DNA of 64,000 bases, taken from assembly GCF_005280585.1 (NCBI RefSeq), contig NZ_SZVO01000003.1:62001-126000 (forward strand), in the 5' to 3' direction. Each line of letters starts with the position of its first letter. Positions within the stretch are counted from its first letter, which is position 1. Of the stretch, positions 55,685 through 64,000 are shown piece by piece. The position numbers and the translations under genes were made by a program. The stretch comes from Dyadobacter frigoris. Lineage in GTDB: Bacteria > Bacteroidota > Bacteroidia > Cytophagales > Spirosomataceae. Below the pieces are notes generated by a model. It ran no database searches. It saw only the letters and a list, made by a program, of their open reading frames with translations, and had not been told where the DNA came from.

Positions 55685-57454
55685 TTAACTATGGATACTA
55701 AATTTAGAAGGTAGAATATCTTCATCAGGCAGAGTATCTATGTGTATAATTGGAAGTTTCATATCCTTACAAAGTGTACCAATTCTGTGAAAAGCCTCGA
55801 AGTTTCCTTTTCTAATAGTATCACAATCTGAAATTATTGACACTACTGATACTCTCGGTTTGAAACTTATAAGTGAATTGATAAATAACAGAAGGTTCAA
55901 AACCGTTTCTCCGGTAGACACCACATCTGTAAAGAGTATGATATTTTTTACCTTTCCTTTGCTCACAATAGATGATTTATAATGATCTAAACGCTCGAAA
56001 GGAGAGCAATCTTCGTTATTTACAAAGTCACTATTTGTTTTTTCCATAGATATGGAAAAACTAGGAACAGTGCACATCATTCCCAAGAAACTTGCAAAAA
56101 TCCCTCCCCATAGGTTGATACCTAGGAATAAGGTTTCCTCATCGTTCAACTCAGAATCAGAAATTACGGGGTTTGTAGGATCTGTAATCCATTCCTTTGC
56201 CTCGTACAAGCAATATTGCAATAGTTTACTCCCATTTTCACTAGCTCCATACTCCATTTGTTCAAATAATTTGTGAATAGATATCCACCCTAAGGAAGCG
56301 TGAGTATTGGAAATAGGGAATCGTCCGAACCTGTATAAGTTAAATTCTTTAATGTGCTCTTTGATCTTCAAACTTACCTTATCACTTATTTTTTCCGTCT
56401 TATAATCTTTAAAATAGGATTGTTCGCCAGGTGGTGAATAAAATAAAAGTGATCTCGAAGTGCTATTCAATGAATAACTTTTAGATTCTTCTATCGTCCA
56501 ATTACTACCAAAATTTGTGTTATATGTTTGACTAGTCGTCTTATAAAATATCGTTGTGTAATTGAGCTTATCCCCATCAAGTTCGATAATTGTTCCCTCA
56601 ATAATTTTATTATATTCAGAATTATTAAATCGCCGTGATGTGAAATCTCCACCACCAAATGTGGATGTCAAAACATGAAAATGTTTGCCTTCTTGCAAAA
56701 ATTTGGGATGGTGGGCATCTCCATAAAGATATAGTGTCCAAGCATCATTCCGGTTCTCATATAAGTCTTTATCATAAATACTTAATCCAGCTATCCATAG
56801 ATGTTTATCCATCCATCCATTTTCCTCGGCTATAAGTTCTGGACCACGGAATACCACCCAAGGCAAATGTGAGCATACAATCAAGGGTTTATTTGATGGA
56901 ACTGACGCCAATAGTATCTTTGCTCTTTCATAGTCAACCTGATTGAGTTCGAGTCGCTTCTTGTCATTCTGATCCGATCTGAAATTAATGTCGATGGTTG
57001 CAACATAAATATCTCCTATTTGCTCTACCTTTATGTATTCTGTTGAACCTGGTAAAACTATCGAATTTTCTAATGAAAATTTTGAAGAAAAATTTAAATA
57101 GTTGCGGATACTATTGGTATAATTTATTGTAGTAAGTTCTTGGTCAAGGTCATGGTTTCCAATGCAAGTAGATATTTGCTTCGGATTCAGAGTTTTTTTA
57201 ATATAATTCGTTATCGAGGTTGCATGTTCCATGTTTTCCTCCAATTTTCCAACTCGATTTCCTTTATCAACCAAATCGCCAGTAATAAACAGAAAATCAA
57301 CCTGCTCATCTTTTAGAACTTTTCTTACTTGGTTTACAAAGGAATTGATAAATTCTTCATAATGCGATAACGAAAGCAATTCATTCGCGTTATTTTTATC
57401 ACCAATATGGAAATCTGAAATATGAATGATTCTTAATACCCGCGAGGAATTCAT
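55685..57454 (-). CDS. Metallophosphoesterase / phosphoribosyltransferase-like fusion
   Basis: A 589-residue protein. Residues 1-300 are a calcineurin-like phosphoesterase: HISDFHIG (11-18), ITGDLVDKG (~57), GNHD (~99), SHLPW, and GDAHHP, all metal ligands present. The C-terminal part (~390-589) has IILFTDVVSTGETV (~505), a PRPP-loop-like motif of phosphoribosyltransferases. The phosphoesterase may cleave a nucleotide or nucleic acid while the PRTase-like half makes or senses a nucleotide. The start overlaps the stop of the preceding gene by one base. It is the last gene of a compact three-gene operon. Confidence 0.85.
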   Translation of the reverse strand: MNSSRVLRIIHISDFHIGDKNNANELLSLSHYEEFINSFVNQVRKVLKDEQVDFLFITGDLVDKGNRVGKLEENMEHATSITNYIKKTLNPKQISTCIGNHDLDQELTTINYTNSIRNYLNFSSKFSLENSIVLPGSTEYIKVEQIGDIYVATIDINFRSDQNDKKRLELNQVDYERAKILLASVPSNKPLIVCSHLPWVVFRGPELIAEENGWMDKHLWIAGLSIYDKDLYENRNDAWTLYLYGDAHHPKFLQEGKHFHVLTSTFGGGDFTSRRFNNSEYNKIIEGTIIELDGDKLNYTTIFYKTTSQTYNTNFGSNWTIEESKSYSLNSTSRSLLFYSPPGEQSYFKDYKTEKISDKVSLKIKEHIKEFNLYRFGRFPISNTHASLGWISIHKLFEQMEYGASENGSKLLQYCLYEAKEWITDPTNPVISDSELNDEETLFLGINLWGGIFASFLGMMCTVPSFSISMEKTNSDFVNNEDCSPFERLDHYKSSIVSKGKVKNIILFTDVVSTGETVLNLLLFINSLISFKPRVSVVSIISDCDTIRKGNFEAFHRIGTLCKDMKLPIIHIDTLPDEDILPSKFSIHS

Positions 57455-58449
57455 TAGGAGGGAAGTTTAAATTCAATTTTAGAGTAGGACCCGATCTTAC
57501 TATTTAATGAATCTATAAGCGGATGTATTTTTACTATATGCTCGTAATCGCTACTAGTAAACAAACTTGCCAAAACAACTCCGTGATTAAGAATTGAATT
57601 CTTCAATGCCGCATATGTTTGAGCAATTTTTATTTCTGTTCCGCCAATGGTATAATCGCCAATATAGATGTAGTCGCAAGTGAATGATAAGTCGGCTTCT
57701 ATATTAAATGGCTTATTAACTGGGCCAAAATGATTTATGGTCTCCAAAGGAATTCCAGTTAACATACTAACCGCTGCCCCTAAGGCAGATGCTCTGAGAC
57801 TTACACTAATCAGTTTTGCGGGCCTTTTTGCATTCCCAATTCGATACTGTTCAACAATTTGTTTAACCTTCTCTGCCAAAGCAAACGTAACCCAGAAAAA
57901 TGAGCTGGGAACACCAATTATTTTATTAGAATTGTATTCTCCATTTGATAATAATGGGGTTGATGCTAATGGCTTAAATTCTCCATTATAATGAAATTCA
58001 GCTGAATTGAGTATAGAATCAGTTACTTTGTTGTTTCGAGCCTTTTGAATCTCTTGGTAGATATCTTCAATTTTGTAATTAGAATTTTGAATTGGATTAG
58101 GCGATAATATTAAAATTTCATCTCCAATTGAAACATGATTTATTTCATAAACTTTACAAGGATCGGTTAATTTCGACTTTTCAAGCCCGGCATAGTTGAT
58201 AAAAAGTGCTGTTTTGCCAAACGATTTCAATTTTTTGAGGAAAGAATTGAGAGAGTGGATATGTAAATTTGAAATTCCGTCCCAATCGATTACAATCGTT
58301 TTACTGCCAGCCGAATCTACTATTCGAGCTAGACTTTCGGTAGGTTTCTCAGGGATAAAGTTCGATAAGTTAAACGGCGAAATCCTCCAAAGAATGCCTT
58401 CGATCGATGTATAACAGAAATGCTCAGTATAAAGATAGAATTCATTCAT
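57454..58449 (-). CDS. STAS-like / phosphoribosyltransferase-like protein
   Basis: A 331-residue protein. Residues ~48-95 resemble a STAS fold (KTIVIDWDGISNLHIHSLNS), and residues ~212-290 form a PRTase-like core, with RASALGAAVSMLTGIPLE and GDYTIGGTE (264-272) in place of the usual DDxxTTGxT. The first acidic residue of the motif is replaced, so it may bind rather than convert a ribose-phosphate ligand. It overlaps the upstream GHKL gene by 4 bp (ATGA) and the downstream fusion gene by one base. Confidence 0.7.
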   Translation of the reverse strand: MNEFYLYTEHFCYTSIEGILWRISPFNLSNFIPEKPTESLARIVDSAGSKTIVIDWDGISNLHIHSLNSFLKKLKSFGKTALFINYAGLEKSKLTDPCKVYEINHVSIGDEILILSPNPIQNSNYKIEDIYQEIQKARNNKVTDSILNSAEFHYNGEFKPLASTPLLSNGEYNSNKIIGVPSSFFWVTFALAEKVKQIVEQYRIGNAKRPAKLISVSLRASALGAAVSMLTGIPLETINHFGPVNKPFNIEADLSFTCDYIYIGDYTIGGTEIKIAQTYAALKNSILNHGVVLASLFTSSDYEHIVKIHPLIDSLNSKIGSYSKIEFKLPS

Positions 58450-59540
58450 ATTCCAATTTCAAAAGTTATCCTTGTTCCTTTGATGCTAACGTTATCTGCA
58501 TATTTTAAAAAATATCCAGTTTCATGTCCTTCGCTTTGATCAAATCGCAGTCGTTTTATTTTCGCGAGATTATTTTTTAGTTGTAAATTGTTAGAAGGTT
58601 CCAGTGTGATTTGTTTTGCACGTTCCCAATTATACTTTTGCCATCTTACCTCTGCATCAAATGAAGACACAACAACATAACCTTCGTTTTCATAATTTTG
58701 ATTGTAGCTTTCCTTATAATTTAAAACCGATTCAATTGCACGGGTCAATCCACTTTCAAATGAATCGGTAGCCAAACAACCATATAGTATGCCTTCAAGG
58801 TTCTCTTTACGTGAAAGTAAAATATCGTTAGTAGTTTTTGCTAAGGAAAGGGGAAACCCTATTCCTGAGTCGCATACGGTAACCGTTAGCCGTGTACGAG
58901 ACCTTCTTTGGATACCTACGAATGTCTCACTTTCGCCATGAATTAAGCCATTAATTATTAACTCCAGAGTTGCATTCGTGATAATCCCAGCAGATTCTTC
59001 TCGTAAATTGGACACTAAGTCTTGAATATTAAATGCCAAGCGTGGAGCAATTTGATCCCAAAGTTGCCTCCTAACTTCGGCATATCTATCTTTAATATCA
59101 TCATAATTCATAGAATTTGTGAAAACAACAATCGTCGAAGATTCTTGGATTTTAGATACCGTATATCCTCCTATAATCTCCTCTCCGGGAAGCCATTTAA
59201 ATATTTTTAAAGAATTGGCAAGTTGAAAAAATCTCAAGGAAGCAAGAAATCTCTGTACTTCTGGATTCCAATCTAGCCAAGCGGGAATCGGTTGACCAAA
59301 TGTTTTACGCAAATTATAACAAACAGATAATAAAGCTGTGAGAGTTGCCGTACTAATAAAACCTGGCTTTAATCCACGTAAATCGATTTCAAATGGTATT
59401 GGTAGAAGTCCATTGTCGTATTCTGTCTTATGTTTTATGTATTCTTCTCGGACAACAGATATTCCTGGACCCATATTTTTTGCAAGCATGTAAAAGCTAC
59501 GCAAACCTCCTACATGAATTGTTAGTCTGGGAAAGGACAT
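58446..59540 (-). CDS. STAS-like / GHKL (histidine-kinase-type) ATPase
   Basis: A 364-residue protein. Residues ~48-110 look STAS-like (FEIDLRGLKPGFISTATLTA). Residues ~185-345 hold a GHKL ATP-binding domain: N-box LELIINGLIHGE (192-203) and G1 box VCDSGIGFP (222-230). No phospho-acceptor histidine domain is seen, so it is closer to anti-sigma/SpoIIAB-like or other protein-switch ATPases than to a sensor kinase. It is the first gene of the operon; a 450-bp gene-free region upstream should hold its promoter. Confidence 0.78.
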   Translation of the reverse strand: MSFPRLTIHVGGLRSFYMLAKNMGPGISVVREEYIKHKTEYDNGLLPIPFEIDLRGLKPGFISTATLTALLSVCYNLRKTFGQPIPAWLDWNPEVQRFLASLRFFQLANSLKIFKWLPGEEIIGGYTVSKIQESSTIVVFTNSMNYDDIKDRYAEVRRQLWDQIAPRLAFNIQDLVSNLREESAGIITNATLELIINGLIHGESETFVGIQRRSRTRLTVTVCDSGIGFPLSLAKTTNDILLSRKENLEGILYGCLATDSFESGLTRAIESVLNYKESYNQNYENEGYVVVSSFDAEVRWQKYNWERAKQITLEPSNNLQLKNNLAKIKRLRFDQSEGHETGYFLKYADNVSIKGTRITFEIGI

Positions 59541-59998
59541 ATTTATTAAAATACATTTCCGTTTATACGAATTACTTAATAAGCTTTTCGAGACATAAGT
59601 TATTGCCCACTGAAATCTACTATTTAAATATCATCAACTCTGTTAAAATTGAAATAAAATAATTTTTATAATTATATAGTGACTTTTCACATTGTCAATA
59701 GTAGCGATAATATTGTTCATAAGGTTCAGGCTTCTAACCACATTTTGCTGTTACTCATCCTGTCTTCGGCCTATATACGTTCACTACCCAACCATAGATA
59801 AGGTCTTAGATTGTGTAGTTGTTCCCCTTTGAGGAACTGAGTTATTTTTTGACGGCAAATTGAGCAAACATTTTACCTCTCTTACTCATTGCATTAGTTT
59901 AAAACAAATTAGATGCTTGCCTATAATACCAATTATTTAACTTTTAGAACATCAAGAGGCTTTCTCCACTTTATCAATCCTGATTCATCCCTCAATTT
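59541..59998. other. Gene-free region upstream of the STAS-GHKL operon
   Basis: About 460 AT-rich bases with no supported frame. It probably contains the promoter of the minus-strand three-gene operon and the border with the resolvase remnant. Confidence 0.3.
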
Positions 59999-60180
59999 CT
60001 ATACTTCATGTCGCAGATAATTATATAAAGTTGCCTTACCTCCAATTTTCAATTGCTCGCAAATCTGCTTGGTTGTATATTTTTCACTTAGATAAAGTGT
60101 TGCAGCAAGACTTGCAAGCTCCTTTGATTTTTTTGTCAACCCTTTAAGTCTATCGCCCGCCTTACCGGAAGGCGTCAAGA
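59999..60180 (-). pseudogene. C-terminal HTH of a serine resolvase/invertase, remnant
   Basis: The minus-strand frame ending at 59999 reads DRLKGLTKKSKELASLAATL, then YTTKQICEQLKIGGKATLYNYLRHEV, the Hin-type HTH that ends serine recombinases. The catalytic N-terminal domain is absent. It marks an old mobile-element border close to the right side of the accessory region. Confidence 0.65.
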
Positions 60181-60196
60181 AGAAATTTTAGCCAGA

Positions 60197-60508
60197 TTGA
60201 GTCTCACTGATGACTTAGGCTTTACGGAGGTCGGTATCTCCCGGTTAACAGAAAAGCTGATTGAAGAATTCATTGAATTCTCAATTGAATTATCAGACGA
60301 GGAGGTTTTGGAATCTGAGACAGTGAATGGGTTGCTACTTTTAATATGGTCAAAAATTCCGACAGAATCAAAGGAGCATACAGCATTCAGCGAACATCTT
60401 CTTACGCATGAAGGACTAATCGACATGTTTAGTGAGGAAGCTAGCAAAACCAGTGAAATAAGGAGGATTCACCGCCAACAAAAAAAAACTAATGAAAACC
60501 ATGAATAG
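60197..60508 (+). CDS. Small acidic hypothetical protein
   Basis: A 103-residue frame with a TTG start; no ATG is available upstream before a stop. The amphipathic, glutamate-rich sequence (RLTEKLIEEFIEFSIELSDE) looks like a real protein. It overlaps the outer-membrane protein start by 17 bp. Family not recognised. Confidence 0.45.
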   Translation: MSLTDDLGFTEVGISRLTEKLIEEFIEFSIELSDEEVLESETVNGLLLLIWSKIPTESKEHTAFSEHLLTHEGLIDMFSEEASKTSEIRRIHRQQKKTNENHE

Positions 60509-61580
60509 ATTAGCGCTAATCTCCGCAATCGCAATATGCTTCGCAGCCAGCGCGACCGCTCAAAATAAATATGATCTTGATAACAGCATGACACTGGACA
60601 CCACAAGTGAGTTAAAAACTTACTTAATTGACAATTATGGAGAATTAATTAATGACAAAAACAAGAACGGGAGTATTGATATAGGCGACTTAAACTTTAC
60701 GAGCACAGCACCATTATTAGATTTTTCGTCAAACTTTGGATTACAAAGTAGCTATACGTTTAATCAGGTTAATTTTCTGTATCCCGTTAAACCGAAGTTA
60801 AGTGTAAAAGGAATACTTATAAGGGAATCTGCAGAAGATATTACGCGGACTACGACACAGAAGGCCATCAGCAAAGCAAAACCGGCCATTTTTTCTTATG
60901 CACGCGATTTTTCAGAGCATACCAACACCTGGTTAGCCAAAGGCGCCATTATGTATCCGTTTCGTCGCAAAGGAATACTGGTGGTTGCACCTAGTGTGAC
61001 ATTCAATAGAGTTATTTCAAAAGACGAAAAAAAAATGGCCAACTCATTAGTCCCCAAAGTAGGGCTTTATTTTGATGTCGATGGAAAGGGAATATTCTCA
61101 CGCCATCTATTACGCCTGACAGCTAATTACGCGACAGATTTTGATTTCAAAAGCTCTCAGGCAGGTGCAGAGCTGGAATGGGAGCCGGTTCTAGGAAATC
61201 TGCCCGGATTGGGTGTTTATTATCGTATAATGGAAGGGTTTGAATACAGATTACAGACATTTCTACATGCCGAATCTGGTCACATTTTTGATCAGGGTGA
61301 AAAGGAAAACTTAAAAAGCAGCTCGACTTATTTCAGAGCCGGCGGGAAGTTGGGAGTTGACTTCAGGTTTTTTAGCAAAATAGAAATTAATGCGGCGGTC
61401 CGTTATCTATATGGTTTTAGCAGTGTTCCAGAGCATAGTCCGTACTACACCGCATCGTCGTCATATTTGATTGGCGCTAATCAAAATATTGCTATCAAAC
61501 TCGACTACCAAAAAGGTTACGTGCCCTTAACCTCCGAGAAAGTAGAAAATGTTGTTTTAGGATTAGGAATAAAATTCTAA
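60492..61580 (+). CDS. Outer-membrane beta-barrel protein
   Basis: A 362-residue protein with a clear signal peptide (residues 1-23, ending ATAQ). Alternating aromatic/hydrophobic strands run through the rest (WLAKGAIMYPFRRKGILVVA, LRLTANYATDF), and the C-terminus ends LGLGIKF with terminal Phe, the outer-membrane targeting mark. A possible calcium-loop sequence DKNKNGSIDIGD lies near residue 54. The function is unknown. The start overlaps the small acidic gene before it. Confidence 0.75.
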   Translation: MKTMNRLALISAIAICFAASATAQNKYDLDNSMTLDTTSELKTYLIDNYGELINDKNKNGSIDIGDLNFTSTAPLLDFSSNFGLQSSYTFNQVNFLYPVKPKLSVKGILIRESAEDITRTTTQKAISKAKPAIFSYARDFSEHTNTWLAKGAIMYPFRRKGILVVAPSVTFNRVISKDEKKMANSLVPKVGLYFDVDGKGIFSRHLLRLTANYATDFDFKSSQAGAELEWEPVLGNLPGLGVYYRIMEGFEYRLQTFLHAESGHIFDQGEKENLKSSSTYFRAGGKLGVDFRFFSKIEINAAVRYLYGFSSVPEHSPYYTASSSYLIGANQNIAIKLDYQKGYVPLTSEKVENVVLGLGIKF

Positions 61581-62596
61581 GGAGTTGATTTGCGGCACTG
61601 ATTTTTTCGCAGAATCCAACCGTGAACTCTTAGATTGTGCTTGTAACTTAGTCAAAGATGATGTGTATGTCCTAACAAATCTCCCCACTACTTATCCAAC
61701 TTCTCCAGAATCTACTCCAACCTGCGGATAATTGAGGGGAGATTGCTCTACTCTTGTTGGGCTGGTGGGTATGCCACCTTTGATTATGGAGCGGTAGTGG
61801 TCGCATAACTCTCAACAGTGCACTGGATGAAGAGGGAGACAGGTTGCATGGGATTGAACAGCTGTTTCTAACAGGTCAGATGAAAAACATCGTCTTAACC
61901 GTTACGGCTGTGCCGAGCAGGAAGTTCTCCGGTGCAAATTTAATCAAGCTTGCGATCTTCTGATTTATAATCTTTTTGATTTGGCTTGTCGTTTTAACCC
62001 GGATGTATTTACCTGAGGTCAAAATAATTCTGAAGTTCACAGTTTTTAGAACTTAAAGGGAAGAAAAATAGAAGGGTGCTAGAGTACGATTATACCACGG
62101 TATGTCCATACCGACAATATATCTTTAGAAAGTGAATCGCTCTGCTAAGTGTTTTATCTAATAAATAAGATTATCAATCTTATTTGGCACCTTGAATATT
62201 TATCATGCCTATCAAGCAAAAGAAAACCTACTGATTCCTGTTCAGCAGTTAGCCTCTTGCCGTTTGATATTAAAGAAAACTTTTTAACTAATTATTGCTG
62301 TTCAACAATGCCAACTTATTTTCCAGTGACGCAAGTATCGTTTGGTAAATGTCTTATGATGGGCCACTGCTCACAGAGAAATTTTTCTAAATTACAGGGC
62401 TTCTTAAATAAACGTAGGTCCTGTTCAAAATCTGATTTACTGAAGATTTTGCAAAAAATAAGTTGACACCTTTGTAACTAGCCAAATATTAACAGGAGAA
62501 AATACTGAAAAATCAGTATTGCAGTATCATTAACTTTTAGTTTGATTTGCCTCGACAAATATGATCATAGTTTTATTCAATCGGGAGCTGTGATAC
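61581..62596. other. Gene-poor remnant region
   Basis: About 1 kb without a supported gene. A 59-codon open stretch at 61784-61963 (SGRITLNSALDEEGDRLHGI) may be a scrap of a lost gene. The 105-codon frame at 62149-62466 is cysteine-rich with unusual composition and is not supported. Confidence 0.35.
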
Positions 62597-62854
62597 GTAT
62601 TCGGCATTCTTGTTTCTAAACTAAATCCAGACCAATCATCAACACTTCGTGATCAAGCCGCAACTAATAAAGAGGGATATTATCGATTTACCTCATTTAT
62701 GGATACAGAGGACTATGTTCTTGAAAGCAATGAAGACAACGATTGTTGTGGCGAGTCTGATGATGATCTACGCACAAATGTCAATTCAGTAAATATCCAT
62801 GTGGAAAGGAGTCGTAAAAACCGAAAATCGTTACCGGTAAGGAGGTGCTATTAA
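62597..62854 (+). pseudogene. Remnant of an SdrD-B/Cna-B-like surface protein
   Basis: After an in-frame stop, 85 codons read through DQAATNKEGYYRFTSFMDTE and ESNEDNDCCGESDDDLRTN to a stop at 62854. This is the pattern of repeat domains of bacterial surface proteins (tT...G.Y.F...Y). No start codon or signal is present. Probably the tail end of a deleted gene. Confidence 0.4.
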
Positions 62855-62870
62855 CTTATATTCATTCGAA

Positions 62871-63155
62871 ATGAAGGTAATTATAACATATTTTTGGATA
62901 TTGACTCTTGTATGTGTAATTCTTTCTTGCAATGGAAAGTACAATACAGATCCGGATCTAGCCGCCCCCTCTAGTGAGGGAGCTATATTTGTTGGGGAGG
63001 AACTGAACTATGCAGTGGTAAAAAGGTTACATTGTCCAAACGGACTTCCGTATTATTTAACTAATTACCTAAATCCTTTTTACAGCGTCATAAGAAATCC
63101 TCCAGATACTAGGCAAACAATTGTTTTCTATTGGGGCGATATCTCATTTATTTAA
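62871..63155 (+). CDS. Small lipoprotein
   Basis: A 94-residue protein with a signal peptide and lipobox ILSC near residue 20 (MKVIITYFWILTLVCVILSC). The mature part is short and not recognised (GEELNYAVVKRLHCPNGLPYY). It may be complete or shortened; a 48-codon frame ending LNFNF follows at 63164. Confidence 0.5.
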   Translation: MKVIITYFWILTLVCVILSCNGKYNTDPDLAAPSSEGAIFVGEELNYAVVKRLHCPNGLPYYLTNYLNPFYSVIRNPPDTRQTIVFYWGDISFI

Positions 63156-63163
63156 AGGCAACA

Positions 63164-63310
63164 ATGGGAAAGCCGGTGCATCCAAAGCTTCAACGCAGTC
63201 CCAGTGTTGATTTCTATGATAACGCTCGAACAGCTGGGAATATGGGAAAAGTAGTTCTCGATGGAAGAGATCGCTCAAATAATACTTTTACTTTAAATTT
63301 TAATTTCTAA
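63164..63310 (+). CDS. Short frame, possible gene tail
   Basis: A 48-residue frame from ATG 63164 ending TFTLNFNF. Polar, no signal. It could be a 3' remnant of the preceding lipoprotein gene or chance. Confidence 0.2.
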   Translation: MGKPVHPKLQRSPSVDFYDNARTAGNMGKVVLDGRDRSNNTFTLNFNF

Positions 63311-63397
63311 TGTATTTGGAGAAACGTAATTATTTGAGCTCGTCAATATTTGAATCCATTTTTTATCAAATCTATATTAATCAAACCCCTTTAATTT

Positions 63398-63940
63398 ATG
63401 GCCTCGGTTCAGAATATCGCAAATTTTGGTGACAGCGGACGAAATCTGGTTCTTGCTACCGGATATTTCTATGAGTGTAACGAGAAAATCAATGCTCTTT
63501 TGAAAGCAAAAGAAGAAGCCAACGGCGGACAGCCACCTGCTGGAGCGCAATATGCTATCATGATGTTTGACAAGGGTGAGAAACTTGATGCCGGGATCAA
63601 AACGTCCGCGCAGCGTAATATTTATTTCAGGAATGACAATGAAAAGAATATCTACATTAAAGAGGCAACTCGAAATTTTTGGATACCATCACAAGAAGAA
63701 CTTCAAGAGTTTTCCCACGCCCGCGAAACTCCCAAGTACGACGTTCATTTTTTTGCTGACGGAGAGTTTATGACAATTTCAGATGATTACATTGAACTTG
63801 AGAAGTGGTTAGAGAACCCAGATACAGTCCTTGACATCAACGTACGACCAATAGGAACAGAGTTGGGCCAGTTTATTTCAGACAATGACAACCGGCCGTT
63901 CAATTTCACAAGACTACATACAACCAGATTAGCCCGATGA
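63398..63940 (+). CDS. Hypothetical protein
   Basis: A 180-residue soluble protein without recognised motif (MASVQNIANFGDSGRNLVLA...). Mixed alpha/beta composition; no signal peptide. Its stop codon overlaps the next start (ATGA at 63937-63940), so it is coupled to the following gene. This coupling and normal codon use support it as real. Confidence 0.65.
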   Translation: MASVQNIANFGDSGRNLVLATGYFYECNEKINALLKAKEEANGGQPPAGAQYAIMMFDKGEKLDAGIKTSAQRNIYFRNDNEKNIYIKEATRNFWIPSQEELQEFSHARETPKYDVHFFADGEFMTISDDYIELEKWLENPDTVLDINVRPIGTELGQFISDNDNRPFNFTRLHTTRLAR

Positions 63941-64000
63941 TCGCTCTTTCCGCCTATAAATTGGCAAACTATCTGGCAGATGTCGTCCAATTTTCGGGCG
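63937..64000 (+). CDS. Start of next gene, partial
   Basis: ATG 63937 overlaps the previous stop by four bases and opens a frame (MIALSAYKLANYLADVVQFS) that runs off the right edge. Nothing more can be said about the product. Confidence 0.5.
   Translation, partial: MIALSAYKLANYLADVVQFSG

Noticed and set aside
62149..62466. 105-codon plus-strand frame
   Set aside because: Unusual cysteine-rich composition, no motif and surrounded by degraded sequence; probably chance.

Overview
The window looks like a chromosome segment from a Bacteroidota bacterium, most likely Cytophagales (Dyadobacter/Spirosoma-like). The pointers are a SusC/SusD pair, many Sec or lipoprotein signals of Bacteroidota type, AT-rich spacers without Shine-Dalgarno sites, and Bacteroidota-type mobilization genes. 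The genus is an inference.

Layout. (1) 1-6.9 kb, minus strand: a SusC-SusD outer-membrane uptake operon followed by two DoxX-like membrane proteins; the second runs off the left edge. (2) 7.2-8.7 kb: a broken TPR gene cut by a decayed IS21 element. (3) 8.9-15.1 kb: an AraC regulator divergent from a cupin / carboxymuconolactone decarboxylase-ABM / alcohol dehydrogenase / lipoprotein / acetyltransferase cluster, then a luciferase-like oxidoreductase. The cupin carries a compensated double frameshift that removes its metal-binding motif. (4) 15.2-19.0 kb: a junkyard of remnants, namely an outer-membrane protein tail, a frameshifted fic gene behind a three-copy operator, a broken integrase next to a 25-bp tRNA 3'-end (att-like) sequence, and an IS256 scrap. 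(5) 19.1-43.9 kb, all minus strand: a defence island. It holds a type III restriction-modification pair (Mod/Res), a PD-(D/E)xK protein, an SNF2-PLD helicase, a DUF4391 protein, a TM0106-type nuclease-helicase, an unknown gene, a GIY-YIG/DUF4357 protein, a 1871-residue sacsin-like GHKL ATPase and an SF1 helicase-PIN fusion. An intact 1200-bp IS630 element sits inside mod. (6) 44-53.5 kb: a mobilizable-element module with a PIN remnant, an XRE regulator, relaxase, MobC, oriT-like palindrome, ParA, HTH proteins and ArdA. (7) 53.8-59.5 kb: a HEPN-like protein with an unknown partner, and a tightly overlapping operon of STAS-GHKL ATPase, STAS-phosphoribosyltransferase and phosphoesterase-phosphoribosyltransferase. 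(8) 60-64 kb: a resolvase remnant, an outer-membrane protein, lipoproteins and fragments.

The most exciting locus is at 45.5-47.7 kb. An ECF-like sigma factor carrying an extra C-terminal HTH is followed 17 bp later by a 363-residue Cas12f/TnpB-like protein. That protein stops just before the zinc ribbon and RuvC-III and has lost the RuvC-II glutamate, so it should not cut DNA. Directly downstream lie two tandem copies of a structured RNA. Their scaffold hairpins are preserved although the arm sequences differ, and each ends in a different ~31-nt tail that looks like a guide. A strong terminator closes the unit. The natural reading is an RNA-guided sigma factor that a nuclease-dead Cas12f places at chosen sites to start transcription, carried here as cargo of a mobilizable element. 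From memory, dCas12f-sigma pairs have recently been reported from Bacteroidota; this locus would be a member or variant with two guides and an enlarged sigma factor.

Several frameshifts lie in or beside homopolymers (7295, 10274, 16702, 44740). They may be real decay or residual sequencing error.
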